Assembly (NCBI RefSeq): GCF_011752815.1
Contig: NZ_VWWV01000004.1
Location: 248,001 to 312,000, forward strand
DNA: 64,000 nucleotides
Reading direction: 5' to 3'
From: Enterobacter sp. Cy-643
GTDB taxonomy: Bacteria; Pseudomonadota; Gammaproteobacteria; Enterobacterales; Enterobacteriaceae
Shown: one piece after another, positions 32,518 through 40,775 of the stretch
Numbering within the stretch: position 1 is the stretch's first letter
Layout: every line of letters begins with the position of its first letter
Position numbers and translations under genes: made by a program
Notes under the pieces: model-generated
Database searches by the model: none
What the model was told of the DNA's origin: nothing
What the model saw: the letters and a program-made list of their open reading frames with translations, nothing else

Positions 32518-34731
32518 CTATTTCTTCCGCAGCAGGCGAATGGCGTTCACCGTGACCAGTGCGGTAGCGCCTGAGTCTGCCAGCACCGCCAGCCACAGGC
32601 CGGTCAGGCCGAGCAGGGTGGTGACGAGGAAAATTCCCTTCAGCCCCAGCGCAATCGTCACGTTCTGACGAATGTTGTTATGGGTCGCTCTGGCGAGCCG
32701 CACCATACCGGCCAGTTCGGTCAGGCGATTGTGGGTCAGGGCGGCATCTGCCGTTTCCAGCGCGACGTCGGTACCACTGCCCATCGCGATGCCGATGGTG
32801 GCCGCTTTCATCGCCGGAGCATCGTTGATGCCGTCGCCGACCATCGCCAGCGGTGCGGTAGCGTTCAGTTTGTTCACCGCCGCCACTTTGTCTGCCGGGA
32901 GCAGGCTGGCACGGTACTCAATACCCAGTTCATTGGCTATTGCCGCCGCCGCGCGTGGGTTATCCCCCGTCAGCATCACGCCCTGAATGCCCAACTGATG
33001 GAGTGCCAAAACAGCTTCACGGGCATCGCTGCGCAGAGTATCGCGCATGGCGATGGTACCCAGCAGTTGCCCCGAACGCAGTATCACGATAACCGTCTGG
33101 CCTTCTTCTTCCTGCTTCGCGATACGTCTTTGCCAGGTTTCGCTGAGTGTCTGGCCGTCCAGTTTAGACGGTGAACTGAGCAACAGCGTTTCGCCCTGAA
33201 TGCTCGCTTCTACGCCAACCCCGGCGAGCGCGCGGTGGTTTTCTGCGGCGACAGGAGGCAAGTTGCGCTGCTGCGCCGCGTTGACAATGGCCTGCGCCAG
33301 CGGGTGGGTGGAGCCTTGTTCAACCGCCGCAGCAAGCGCCAGAAGCTGGTCTTCTTCTATCCCTTCTTCCACCGCAATGGCCGTAACCTGAGGCTTACCT
33401 GCCGTCAGGGTGCCGGTTTTGTCGAACGCGACCTGCTGGATTTGACCGAGACGCTCCAGCGCGGCCCCGCCTTTAATCAACGCGCCTCGGCGAGCCGCTG
33501 CGGCAAGACCTGAAGTAATGGCCGCAGGCGTGGAGATAACCAGCGCGCATGGGCAGCCGATCAGCAGTAGCGTCAGGCCCTTATAGATCCACGGCTCCCA
33601 GCCCTGGCCGAAGAACAGCGGCGGGATCACGGCGGTCAGCAGCGCGAGCAGCATGATGATCGGCGTGTAAATCCGGCTAAAACGATCGATAAAGCGTTCG
33701 ATAGGCGCGCGGCGTTCCTCGGCTTCTTCAATCAGCCGCAAAATGCGGTCGATAGCGCTGTCGCCGGGTTCGGAAATGACCTCCAGCTGAACAAGGCGAT
33801 CCACGCTGGTGCTGCCCGCAGCGACCTTTTCACCTTGCTGGCGCTCTACCGGTACGGATTCCCCGGTTAAGGCGCTTTCGTCGAAGCTGGCAAAACCGCT
33901 GAGCAGGCGTCCGTCGGCGGGCAGTCTGCCTCCGGCGGCAACTTCAATCACGTCGCCTGGGCGAAGATCGGCCTGCGCGACGGTTTCGCGCTCGCCGTCC
34001 CGGAGGCGAATAGCGACGTCCGGCTTTAGCGCCATCAAGGCGCTTACCCCGCGGCGTGCGCGGCTGGCGGCATAGGATTCCAGACGCTCGCCGATGAGGA
34101 ACAGCAGCAGGACCATCGCCGCCTCGGCGGTGGCGCCAATGAACAGCGCGCCAACGGCGGCGACGCTCATCAGCGTTTCAATGGCGAACCAGTTACCGCT
34201 GCGGATCAGGCGCACGGCCTGACGTGCTATCGGCCACAGGCCAACCAGGGTGGTAGCGATAAACGCCAGGTTGCCGAGCGGATGGTTGAATTGCTCGAGC
34301 CCCCAGCTGATCGCCATCAGGACGATGAGCAGGATCAGCGGCAGGTTCTCTTGCAGGCTGCTGCTTTTTTCCTGTTTCGGTGCATTGCCTGCATTTAAGG
34401 TGTAGCCTGCGGCCTTGACCGCTTTTTCAACGTCACTGCGAACATCGCGCGGAGCGCTGACCAGCAGTTTTTCGGTAGAAAATACCACCTGAACTTGCTG
34501 CACATCTCTCACCTGTTTCACCGCATTTTCCACTTTGCGTGCGCAGGCCGCGCAGTCCATGCCCGCGACGTGCCAGCTGTAGCGGCTGCCGTTGTCGGCA
34601 ATTTCTGGCTCTGGTTTTTGTGCAGAGCAGGCGTCATCGGCGCAGCAGGAGGGGCCTTCCGCCTGCAGTGGGCTAAGTTTGGCAAACGCAAACTGCGGTG
34701 GCTTTTTGCCGTCTTGAGGTGTGTTGAGCAT
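32518..34731 (-). CDS. zntA: Zn/Cd/Pb-exporting P1B-type ATPase
   Basis: A 737-residue inner-membrane pump. The cytoplasmic heavy-metal domain has GMDCAAC (C60, C63), with an additional Cys cluster CCADDAC at 29-35 as in E. coli ZntA. The transmembrane metal site is CPC at 393-395. Phosphorylation occurs at the Asp of DKTGT (about 437), and the hinge is GDGINDAPAMKAA. I chose the ATG at 34731, preceded by GGAGGG, over the in-frame ATG at 34761, which would place the ribosome-binding site inside the gene. An intact ZntR-type promoter lies upstream at 34767. zntR itself is not in the window. Confidence 0.97.
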   Translation of the reverse strand: MLNTPQDGKKPPQFAFAKLSPLQAEGPSCCADDACSAQKPEPEIADNGSRYSWHVAGMDCAACARKVENAVKQVRDVQQVQVVFSTEKLLVSAPRDVRSDVEKAVKAAGYTLNAGNAPKQEKSSSLQENLPLILLIVLMAISWGLEQFNHPLGNLAFIATTLVGLWPIARQAVRLIRSGNWFAIETLMSVAAVGALFIGATAEAAMVLLLFLIGERLESYAASRARRGVSALMALKPDVAIRLRDGERETVAQADLRPGDVIEVAAGGRLPADGRLLSGFASFDESALTGESVPVERQQGEKVAAGSTSVDRLVQLEVISEPGDSAIDRILRLIEEAEERRAPIERFIDRFSRIYTPIIMLLALLTAVIPPLFFGQGWEPWIYKGLTLLLIGCPCALVISTPAAITSGLAAAARRGALIKGGAALERLGQIQQVAFDKTGTLTAGKPQVTAIAVEEGIEEDQLLALAAAVEQGSTHPLAQAIVNAAQQRNLPPVAAENHRALAGVGVEASIQGETLLLSSPSKLDGQTLSETWQRRIAKQEEEGQTVIVILRSGQLLGTIAMRDTLRSDAREAVLALHQLGIQGVMLTGDNPRAAAAIANELGIEYRASLLPADKVAAVNKLNATAPLAMVGDGINDAPAMKAATIGIAMGSGTDVALETADAALTHNRLTELAGMVRLARATHNNIRQNVTIALGLKGIFLVTTLLGLTGLWLAVLADSGATALVTVNAIRLLRKK

Positions 34732-34741
34732 GGCGCCCTCC

Positions 34742-34765
34742 GGTAATGATAATTTTCTCATTACC
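34742..34765 (-). promoter_or_regulatory. Leader hairpin directly before the zntA ribosome-binding site
   Basis: GGTAATGA (34742-34749) and TCATTACC (34758-34765) form a perfect 8-bp stem with an 8-base loop. In the zntA transcript it ends directly against the GGAGGG ribosome-binding site. Whether it affects translation is unknown. Confidence 0.5.
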
Positions 34766-34766
34766 G

Positions 34767-34798
34767 ATGTTACTCTCTGGAGTTGACTCCAGAGTCAA
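34767..34798 (-). promoter_or_regulatory. ZntR-controlled zntA promoter
   Basis: On the minus strand the -35 TTGACT (34798-34793) and the -10 TAACAT (34772-34767) are 20 bases apart, the long spacing typical of MerR-family promoters. The 20-bp operator at 34775-34794 (CTCTGGAGT-TG-ACTCCAGAG on the plus strand) is a perfect palindrome and nearly identical to the E. coli zntA operator. Confidence 0.92.
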
Positions 34799-34915
34799 GC
34801 GTCTTTTTTAGCGCCGGATGTTTCTGGCTGGCCAACGGCAGTTTTCAGGATTGGTCTTTGCTTCCCCACGGCGCTTCCCCTAGTATTATCCGCAGGTCGG
34901 GATGAGAATGAATAG

Positions 34916-35962
34916 ATGAAAAAACCACTGACAATCAAGGATATTGCGGAGCTGGCGCAGGTGTCTATCGCCACAGTCTCCCGGGTGCTCAACAATAACA
35001 GCTGGGTGGCGGACAAAACGCGTAGCCGGGTTGAAAAAGTGATTCAGGAGCATAACTTCAGCCCGAATCTGCTGGCGCGGGGGATGATTTCCAAGAAAAC
35101 CCAGACGCTGGCGATTGTCGTTTCCGATATCAGCAACCCCTACTTTGTGATGCTGGTGGCGCAGATTGAGCACGAAAGTTTACGGCTGGGCTACAAGGTC
35201 ACGCTGTACGACACCCAATCGGCAAACAGGACCTCCCGCGAAGCGCCGGTGGTGCCCGAAGAGCATATTTTTAATTCCATTACCGACAGCCAGATAGACG
35301 GCGTGATTATTCTCGGCGGTAATATCGACTACAACGACATTGCCGCAACCTATCTGCAGGAGCTGAAAAAGCTGATTGCTGCCGTGCCCGTTGTGGTGGT
35401 GGGTCGCCAGCTGCCGGGGGTGGAATATGCCTGCGTTGAACGCGATCAGGCGGGGTGCGTGCGCTTAGCCACTCGCCAGCTGATTGAGAAAGGTTACCGG
35501 CGCATTGGTTTTATCGGCGGGTCAAAGAATGTGTATATTACTCGCGAGCGAGAAGCTATATTTCGGGCAGAGCTGGAAGCTGCGAAATTACCGATAGAAA
35601 ATAGTTTTATTGTCCTGAATAACTTTTATTTACAGCATGGCTATGAGGCGATTGAAACACTGATTTCAACGAATGAAGTCTTGCCGGAAGCCATTGTGGC
35701 AATTAACGATCATGTCGCTAAAGGCGCGATCCGTGCGCTGAAAGATCACAATCTTTCTGTGCCAGATAATATCGCCATAGTGAGCTGTGAATATTTCCCT
35801 GGCAGCGAGTATTTTATTCCCCGCATTACCACCGTTGACCACCAGAATGCGTTAATTGGCAAAGAGGTGATGGCAAGGTTAATGGCTATTTTGAATGAAA
35901 ATGCTGCCGGTACCGCAGCAGAAAAAATCCCTCTTACCCTGCTTAACGGCGAATCCTGTTAG
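34916..35962 (+). CDS. LacI family transcriptional regulator
   Basis: A 348-residue LacI/GalR regulator. The helix-turn-helix and hinge are at residues 4-58 (LTIKDIAELAQVSIATVSRVLNNNSWVADKTRSRVEKVIQEHNFSPNLLARGMISKKT). The periplasmic-binding-protein-like effector domain follows from about 62. The C-terminal half is slightly more AT-rich than its neighbours. It is followed by an isomerase gene and a PTS gene on the same strand, and the perfect palindrome at 36083-36108 is very probably its operator. The inducer is presumably the sugar handled by that system. Confidence 0.92.
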   Translation: MKKPLTIKDIAELAQVSIATVSRVLNNNSWVADKTRSRVEKVIQEHNFSPNLLARGMISKKTQTLAIVVSDISNPYFVMLVAQIEHESLRLGYKVTLYDTQSANRTSREAPVVPEEHIFNSITDSQIDGVIILGGNIDYNDIAATYLQELKKLIAAVPVVVVGRQLPGVEYACVERDQAGCVRLATRQLIEKGYRRIGFIGGSKNVYITREREAIFRAELEAAKLPIENSFIVLNNFYLQHGYEAIETLISTNEVLPEAIVAINDHVAKGAIRALKDHNLSVPDNIAIVSCEYFPGSEYFIPRITTVDHQNALIGKEVMARLMAILNENAAGTAAEKIPLTLLNGESC

Positions 35963-36052
35963 TTTTCAACGGCGGATCTCTTTTCCAGGCATCCGCCCGT
36001 TTCTTTCCTTCTCGTTATTTTTTGATCCCGCTAACAGTTGCGCGATCTGGCG

Positions 36053-36082
36053 TTGACAAGCCTTGCCTGACTCCTCTAGCCT
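36053..36082 (+). promoter_or_regulatory. Promoter of the SIS-PTS operon
   Basis: TTGACA (36053-36058) and TAGCCT (36077-36082) with an 18-base spacer. The -35 is consensus and the -10 is weak. The operator palindrome begins at the very next base, covering the expected transcription start. Confidence 0.6.
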
Positions 36083-36108
36083 AAAACCTGAAAACGTTTT
36101 CAGGTTTT
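36083..36108. promoter_or_regulatory. 26-bp perfect palindromic operator (LacI/GalR type)
   Basis: The half-site AAAACCTGAAAAC (36083-36095) is followed directly by its exact reverse complement, giving a 26-bp perfect palindrome with the AACGTT centre typical of LacI-family sites. It lies 16 bases upstream of the isomerase start codon. Confidence 0.9.
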
Positions 36109-36124
36109 GATTACAGGAGAGCCG

Positions 36125-37195
36125 ATGAAACCGACAATGATGACTTACATCCATGAAGAGCAGGCGACGTTAAGCGCCATGTTGTCTCGCTATCCGTCCG
36201 ATCTTCCGGTGCTCGGTGGGCAGAAAGAGTGGCTGGTACTGGCCACGGGCTCCAGCATTAATGCGATCAATAGCGCGAAATACTACGTGGAAAAACTGAC
36301 GGATGTGCGTATCACCGTCGAGGAGCCGTTCCACTTTCAGCATTACGAAAAATTCAGTGAAGCTACCGATCTGGTGATAGGCGTTTCCCAGAGCGGGGAG
36401 AGCACTTCCACCATCAACGCGATTCAGCATATTCGCCAGACTCATTCGGTCAAAACGCTGGGCATCACCGGTAAAATTGCGAGCGAGCTTGCCCGTGCCG
36501 TGGACCACGTTATTGATATCGACATCGGCGAGGAACGCGTGGGCTACGTCACTAAAGGCTACGTTGCTACGATCCTGAAATTTATGCTGCTGGGTGTGTT
36601 TGTCGCACGCCGCAGCGGGAAGATCGACGCCGAACAGGAAGCGGCTGAATTGCATAAGCTGGACGTTGCGGTGAAATCTATTCCGGACGTGATTGCCGGT
36701 ACCGAAGCTTTCTTCACCAAATGGCAGGACGAACTGGTCGCTTCCCCGCGCTTCACCTCAATTGGCTACGGGCCGAGCGTCGGCGTTATCAAAGAGATGG
36801 AAACCAAGTTTGCCGAGACGATCCGCGTGCCGTCCCAGGGCATTGAGCTGGAAGCGTTTATGCATGGGCCGTATTTCGAAGTGAACGGCAACCACCGAAT
36901 GTTCTTTATTGATACGCCGGGCGTGGCTCGTGAACGCTTATTACTGCTAAAGGCTTATGAGCAAAAATATACCGACTACGTATACACCATCAAATTAGGT
37001 GAGGATAACGATCCGCGTACGCTGTCGATTAAAGCTGATGTTGATGAATTTATTGCTCCGCTGATCGTGGTTATTCCTTTCCAGATATTGGCTCATCATA
37101 TTGCTGAGGCAAAGGGTAATAATCTGCCGCAGCGAATCTTTACCGATTTTGGCGTGTCCGTAAAAAGCAAAACTAAGCCAGGCGATTACGCCTGA
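36125..37195 (+). CDS. SIS domain sugar isomerase/deglycase
   Basis: A 356-residue protein with two SIS domains (about 30-170 and 200-340), the layout of the isomerase half of GlmS and of FrlB/GfrF-type fructosamine-6-phosphate deglycases. The first domain has LATGSSINAINSAKYYVEKL and GVSQSGESTSTINAI; the second has GYGPSVGVIKEMETKFAETIRVPSQGIELEAFMHGPYFEV. It should act in the cytosol on an amino-sugar or Amadori-type phosphate delivered by the PTS permease encoded 56 bases downstream. The start at 36125 follows AGGAG. The exact substrate is not visible. Confidence 0.82.
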   Translation: MKPTMMTYIHEEQATLSAMLSRYPSDLPVLGGQKEWLVLATGSSINAINSAKYYVEKLTDVRITVEEPFHFQHYEKFSEATDLVIGVSQSGESTSTINAIQHIRQTHSVKTLGITGKIASELARAVDHVIDIDIGEERVGYVTKGYVATILKFMLLGVFVARRSGKIDAEQEAAELHKLDVAVKSIPDVIAGTEAFFTKWQDELVASPRFTSIGYGPSVGVIKEMETKFAETIRVPSQGIELEAFMHGPYFEVNGNHRMFFIDTPGVARERLLLLKAYEQKYTDYVYTIKLGEDNDPRTLSIKADVDEFIAPLIVVIPFQILAHHIAEAKGNNLPQRIFTDFGVSVKSKTKPGDYA

Positions 37196-37251
37196 GGTTC
37201 AGTATTCCCTACACAATAATAATGTCCCTACCTTGCTACTGAGGAATGATT

Positions 37252-38622
37252 ATGGCTACCTTCAGTCAACTTGCCCGACAGATAATTCAGCATGTCGGCG
37301 AGGCAGAAAATATAGAGCATCTTACCCACTGCGCAACCCGTTTGCGTTTTACTATCAAAGATAAAAGTAAGATCAATAAAGACGCGCTTTATAAGCTGCC
37401 GGAGGTGGTCAAACTGGTTGAAAACCCGGGACAATTCCAGATTGTTATCGGGCCGAAAGTTGAAAAGGTCTTTCAGGCAATCACGGCGCAGATGGGAGAA
37501 CCATCCTCAGAAGCAGAGTCTGTGCCGCAGGGCTCGATGATTAACCGCCTGCTGGCCACGCTTTCCGCTATCTTCACGCCTTATATCGGCGTGCTGGCGG
37601 GCGTGGGTGTGGTGAAAGGGATTGTGGTTTTACTGCAAACAATGAATCTGGTGGATACCCATTCGTATGTATTCACCGTGTTCAATGCGCTTTCCAGCGG
37701 CGTTTTCGTCATGCTGCCGCTGTTTATCGCGGTAACGGCCGCGGAGCGTTTTAAGGCCAATAAATTTAGTGCCCTGGCGCTGACGGCGGCGATGATTTTT
37801 CCGCTGACGGATGCCAGCGTGCCCGGCGCCTTCCACGTTATGGGTCTGGCGCTGAACGTGAAAATCTACGGCGGGGCGGTGATCCCGGCGGTGTTTGCCG
37901 TGCTCTTCCTGAGCCACGTCGAGCGCTGGCTGAAGAAGGTGATCCCGGAGATCGCCGCGCTGGTGTTTGTGCCCTGCTTGTCGCTGATCGTCAGCGGCTT
38001 TGTGGTGTTTACGGTGATTGGCCCGGTGGCTGACTATGTTGGTGTTGGCATTGCTAACGGCTACGCGTGGCTGTACAACCTCAGCCCGGTGATTTCCGGC
38101 GCGCTGCTGGCGGGGATCGGGCAGCTGTTCGTGGTGTTTGGCGTGCACTGGGGCATTATTCCGCTGGCGCTGATTAACATTCAGGTCAACGGCTACGACA
38201 CTATTATGGCGATGTTTATGTCGGCGGTGATGGGGCAGTTTGGGGCGGTGTTTGGCGCCATCTTTATTGCCCGTAACCTGAAAGATAAGCAGATTGCGAT
38301 TTCCGCTTCGCTCTCCGCTTTCTTCGGTATTACCGAACCGGCGCTGTACGGTGTGAACCTGAAATACCGCATGCTGTTTGTTTTCGGCTGCATTGGTGCG
38401 GCGCTGGGCGGCGGGATTACCGGGCTGCTGGGCGTGAAAACCTACAGCTTCCTGCCGGTGCTAAATGTGTTCGAACTGGGTCTGTTTAGCGGGCCGGAAT
38501 CGAAGATGATTTATGAGGTGATTGCTATCGCGGTGGCGTTTACGGTGCCTGCGGTGTTGACCATTATCTATGGCAAAACCCGCAGGCTGGAACCTGCCTC
38601 CCTGGCGGAAGACAGGCGTTAA
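37252..38622 (+). CDS. PTS sugar transporter subunit EIIBC (glucose/beta-glucoside superfamily)
   Basis: A 456-residue permease. The EIIB domain (about 1-85) has its phosphorylated cysteine in HLTHCATRLRFTIKD (about C25). The EIIC domain (about 105-445) has about ten membrane segments and the substrate-pocket motif FFGITEPALYGVNLKYR near residue 363. There is no EIIA domain, so it must borrow one, for example Crr. The ATG at 37252 is chosen because GAGG at 37241-37244 is too close to the in-frame ATG at 37246. The stop codon lies only 2 bases from the convergent yhhN stop. Confidence 0.88.
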   Translation: MATFSQLARQIIQHVGEAENIEHLTHCATRLRFTIKDKSKINKDALYKLPEVVKLVENPGQFQIVIGPKVEKVFQAITAQMGEPSSEAESVPQGSMINRLLATLSAIFTPYIGVLAGVGVVKGIVVLLQTMNLVDTHSYVFTVFNALSSGVFVMLPLFIAVTAAERFKANKFSALALTAAMIFPLTDASVPGAFHVMGLALNVKIYGGAVIPAVFAVLFLSHVERWLKKVIPEIAALVFVPCLSLIVSGFVVFTVIGPVADYVGVGIANGYAWLYNLSPVISGALLAGIGQLFVVFGVHWGIIPLALINIQVNGYDTIMAMFMSAVMGQFGAVFGAIFIARNLKDKQIAISASLSAFFGITEPALYGVNLKYRMLFVFGCIGAALGGGITGLLGVKTYSFLPVLNVFELGLFSGPESKMIYEVIAIAVAFTVPAVLTIIYGKTRRLEPASLAEDRR

Positions 38623-38624
38623 CT

Positions 38625-39251
38625 TCAGATATACAGGGCGCGAACGATCATAAAGTGCCCGGCAAAGTAGCAGGCGGCGGCAATGGCGCTGTCGCCTCTG
38701 AAGCGGTGACGATAGTGGCTGACCAGCCAGACGATATTGCCCAGCAGCAGCAGGCTGGCCCCCACAAACCCGGAGAAGCTGGGATCCGTCGGGCGGAAGA
38801 AATAAAGCTCGGCGGCAAGCCAGACCATCACCAGCGTCATGCCGATAAACGTCAGAATGGGAACGCGCAGTGCGTCCAGCCGTGTCCAGATAGTGGCAAC
38901 CAGCAACGCGCCAACGATCAGCAGAGCCAGCGGCAGCGGCCAGAAGATGGCTAAGGTCATCTGACTGGCAAAATAGATGGTGTACAGCAGGTGCGAAAGG
39001 AAGAAAGCGCCCACGGCGTACAGCAGACGCTGGGTAGGCAGTAGCGTGAGCGCATCACCAACCAGCGTTGCCAGGAGACCCGCCACAATCAGGTAGCCCG
39101 TCGCTTCAAACATCGGTGCCTGCCAGGCCAACAGCAGCAGGAGCAGCAGGGTGAGCGGCTTGAAAAGCCAGCGCTGCCAGGTGGAGCCGCGCCAGGAAGC
39201 ATCAATGTAAATCCAGGCCGATAACGCAACAGCAATAAATGACCAAAGCAT
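38625..39251 (-). CDS. yhhN: Lysoplasmalogenase-like (TMEM86/YhhN) membrane protein
   Basis: A 208-residue inner-membrane protein with eight hydrophobic segments. The N-terminus [43 protein letters not shown] and the segment [34 protein letters not shown] match YhhN. Eukaryotic homologues hydrolyse lysoplasmalogens; the bacterial substrate is unsettled. It sits between a sugar PTS module and yhhM, in its usual place before yhhM-yhhL-rsmD. Confidence 0.92.
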   Translation of the reverse strand: MLWSFIAVALSAWIYIDASWRGSTWQRWLFKPLTLLLLLLLAWQAPMFEATGYLIVAGLLATLVGDALTLLPTQRLLYAVGAFFLSHLLYTIYFASQMTLAIFWPLPLALLIVGALLVATIWTRLDALRVPILTFIGMTLVMVWLAAELYFFRPTDPSFSGFVGASLLLLGNIVWLVSHYRHRFRGDSAIAAACYFAGHFMIVRALYI

Positions 39252-39372
39252 GGCATATCCTTATTTTAATTGTTGGCGTAACACCGTTCAGTCTAGTGGC
39301 TAAGCGGCACAGATGACAACGGCGCGGTGCCAGGGTTATGCTGAAAAGTGTCTGACAATTAGAGAAAAAGCC

Positions 39373-39744
39373 ATGAGCAAGCCCCCTGTTTTTATTATCG
39401 CCATCGTCGTCGTTATCGTGCTGGCCGCCTCTTTTCGCTATTTTCAGCAGCGCCGCGAGACCAGGGAAAACGATGCCGCGCCGCTCAGCGTGAAAAAAGT
39501 GGTGGTGGCGACCAAGCGTGAAAAACCATCCAACGACCGACGTTCTCGCCAGCGTGAAGTCACTCCGCCGGAAGACTCAATCCGCTATGAGGTTTGGTTT
39601 GCGCCGCAGAGCGGCGGGATGGAAATGAAAATGCGCGTTGAAGCGGCGGAATACCATGCGGTGACGGTGGGGGATAAAGGTACGTTGAGTTACAAGGGGA
39701 CGCGCTTTGTCAGCTTCGTCCCCGAAGAGACTCACTTGCCCTGA
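39373..39744 (+). CDS. yhhM: DUF2500 membrane-anchored protein YhhM
   Basis: A 123-residue protein with one N-terminal membrane helix (PVFIIAIVVVIVLAASFRYF, about 5-24) and a basic linker followed by a small beta-rich domain (SIRYEVWFAPQSGGMEMKMRVEAAEYHAVTVGDKGTLSYKGTRFVSFVP). It matches the E. coli YhhM architecture; the function is unknown. The ATG at 39373 was preferred over an in-frame upstream start because the membrane helix then begins at once. Its 3' end overlaps that of yhhL by 13 bases. Confidence 0.9.
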   Translation: MSKPPVFIIAIVVVIVLAASFRYFQQRRETRENDAAPLSVKKVVVATKREKPSNDRRSRQREVTPPEDSIRYEVWFAPQSGGMEMKMRVEAAEYHAVTVGDKGTLSYKGTRFVSFVPEETHLP

Positions 39745-40007
39745 CGCAGCTTTTTCTGCCAGACCAGCAGCTCAAACACGCCAAAAACAAAAATCTTAAT
39801 CTGTTCACCACGGGCAAGCGCCGGGCCGTCTTTGGGCTGCGTGGCTTTCAGCAGACTGAGCTGCAGGCCGTGCATAATCACCATGAAGATCAGCGCAACG
39901 TTAACAAAAATGTTCAGCGGGCGAGGATAAGGGTGAATCAGGTTAAAGATCAGAAAGCCCCAGACGCAAAGCATCAGCAGGCGGCCAAAGTTAATCAGAA
40001 TCGGCAT
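39732..40007 (-). CDS. yhhL: DUF1145 family membrane protein YhhL
   Basis: A 91-residue protein with two or three hydrophobic segments (LLMLCVWGFLIFNLI, FVNVALIFMVIMHGLQLSLL, IFVFGVFELLVW). It corresponds to E. coli YhhL; the function is unknown. Its start codon overlaps the rsmD stop codon (TAATG), so translation is coupled. Confidence 0.92.
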   Translation of the reverse strand: MPILINFGRLLMLCVWGFLIFNLIHPYPRPLNIFVNVALIFMVIMHGLQLSLLKATQPKDGPALARGEQIKIFVFGVFELLVWQKKLRQGK

Positions 40008-40594
40008 TATGCGGCTCCTTGAGCTTCACGAATAAACAGGCGATAAGCCACCTGACCGGCGACTTTTTCTCGGTGCAGTGCCCAGCTGGCAGGCACCGCT
40101 GGCAGACCATTTTCTACTTCACTCTCTACGTAGATTAGCGCGTCATCTGCGAGCCAGCCGTTTTTCTCGAGCAGGTTGAGCGTTTCATCCAGCAACCCCT
40201 TACGGAACGGCGGATCGACGAAGACGACGTTGTGCTGCGTGCCGGGCTGCGCGAGCACATTCAGCGTATTGGCGTTGAGCACCTTGCCATTGCTGGCTTT
40301 TAAGGTCGCGAGGTTCTTTTGCAGCTGCTGGGAGACAGCGCGATCCATTTCAATCAGCGTCGCGCTGGCGGCATAGCGAGAGAGCGCCTCCAGACCAAGC
40401 GCGCCACTGCCGGCAAAACAGTCGAGGCAATGAGCGTCCACCATCGACGGTGCCAGCCAGTTGAAAAGCGTTTCGCGCACGCGGTCGGTCGTCGGGCGCA
40501 GGCCGGGGCTGTCCGGGACCGGGAGTTTTCTGCCGCGCCATTGGCCGCCGATGATGCGGATCTGGCCGGAACCAGAGGATTGGGGTTTCTTCAT
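40007..40594 (-). CDS. rsmD: 16S rRNA (guanine(966)-N2)-methyltransferase
   Basis: A 195-residue SAM-dependent enzyme that makes m2G966 in 16S rRNA. The SAM site is LDCFAGSGALGLEALSRYA (about 55-73), and the catalytic NPPY-type motif is VFVDPPFRKGLL (about 121-132). I used the ATG at 40594, giving MKKPQSSGSGQIRIIGGQWRGRKLPVPDS as in E. coli, instead of the in-frame ATG at 40603. It is divergent from ftsY, as in E. coli, and coupled to yhhL. Confidence 0.96.
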   Translation of the reverse strand: MKKPQSSGSGQIRIIGGQWRGRKLPVPDSPGLRPTTDRVRETLFNWLAPSMVDAHCLDCFAGSGALGLEALSRYAASATLIEMDRAVSQQLQKNLATLKASNGKVLNANTLNVLAQPGTQHNVVFVDPPFRKGLLDETLNLLEKNGWLADDALIYVESEVENGLPAVPASWALHREKVAGQVAYRLFIREAQGAA

Positions 40595-40775
40595 TGCTCT
40601 CACTGCGATGCTAAATTTTGCGGCTATTCTAGCGGCGCTCGCCCGGCCAGGAAACCTTAATCCACTGGCGTGATGCCGCGCCGGGAAAGTGATAGACTAA
40701 CGCACTATTTTTTATGCCCGTGGCAAGCAGAATCGGGTCTGTGCCATGAATTAACAGCGAGGAGTGTAGTCGCAA

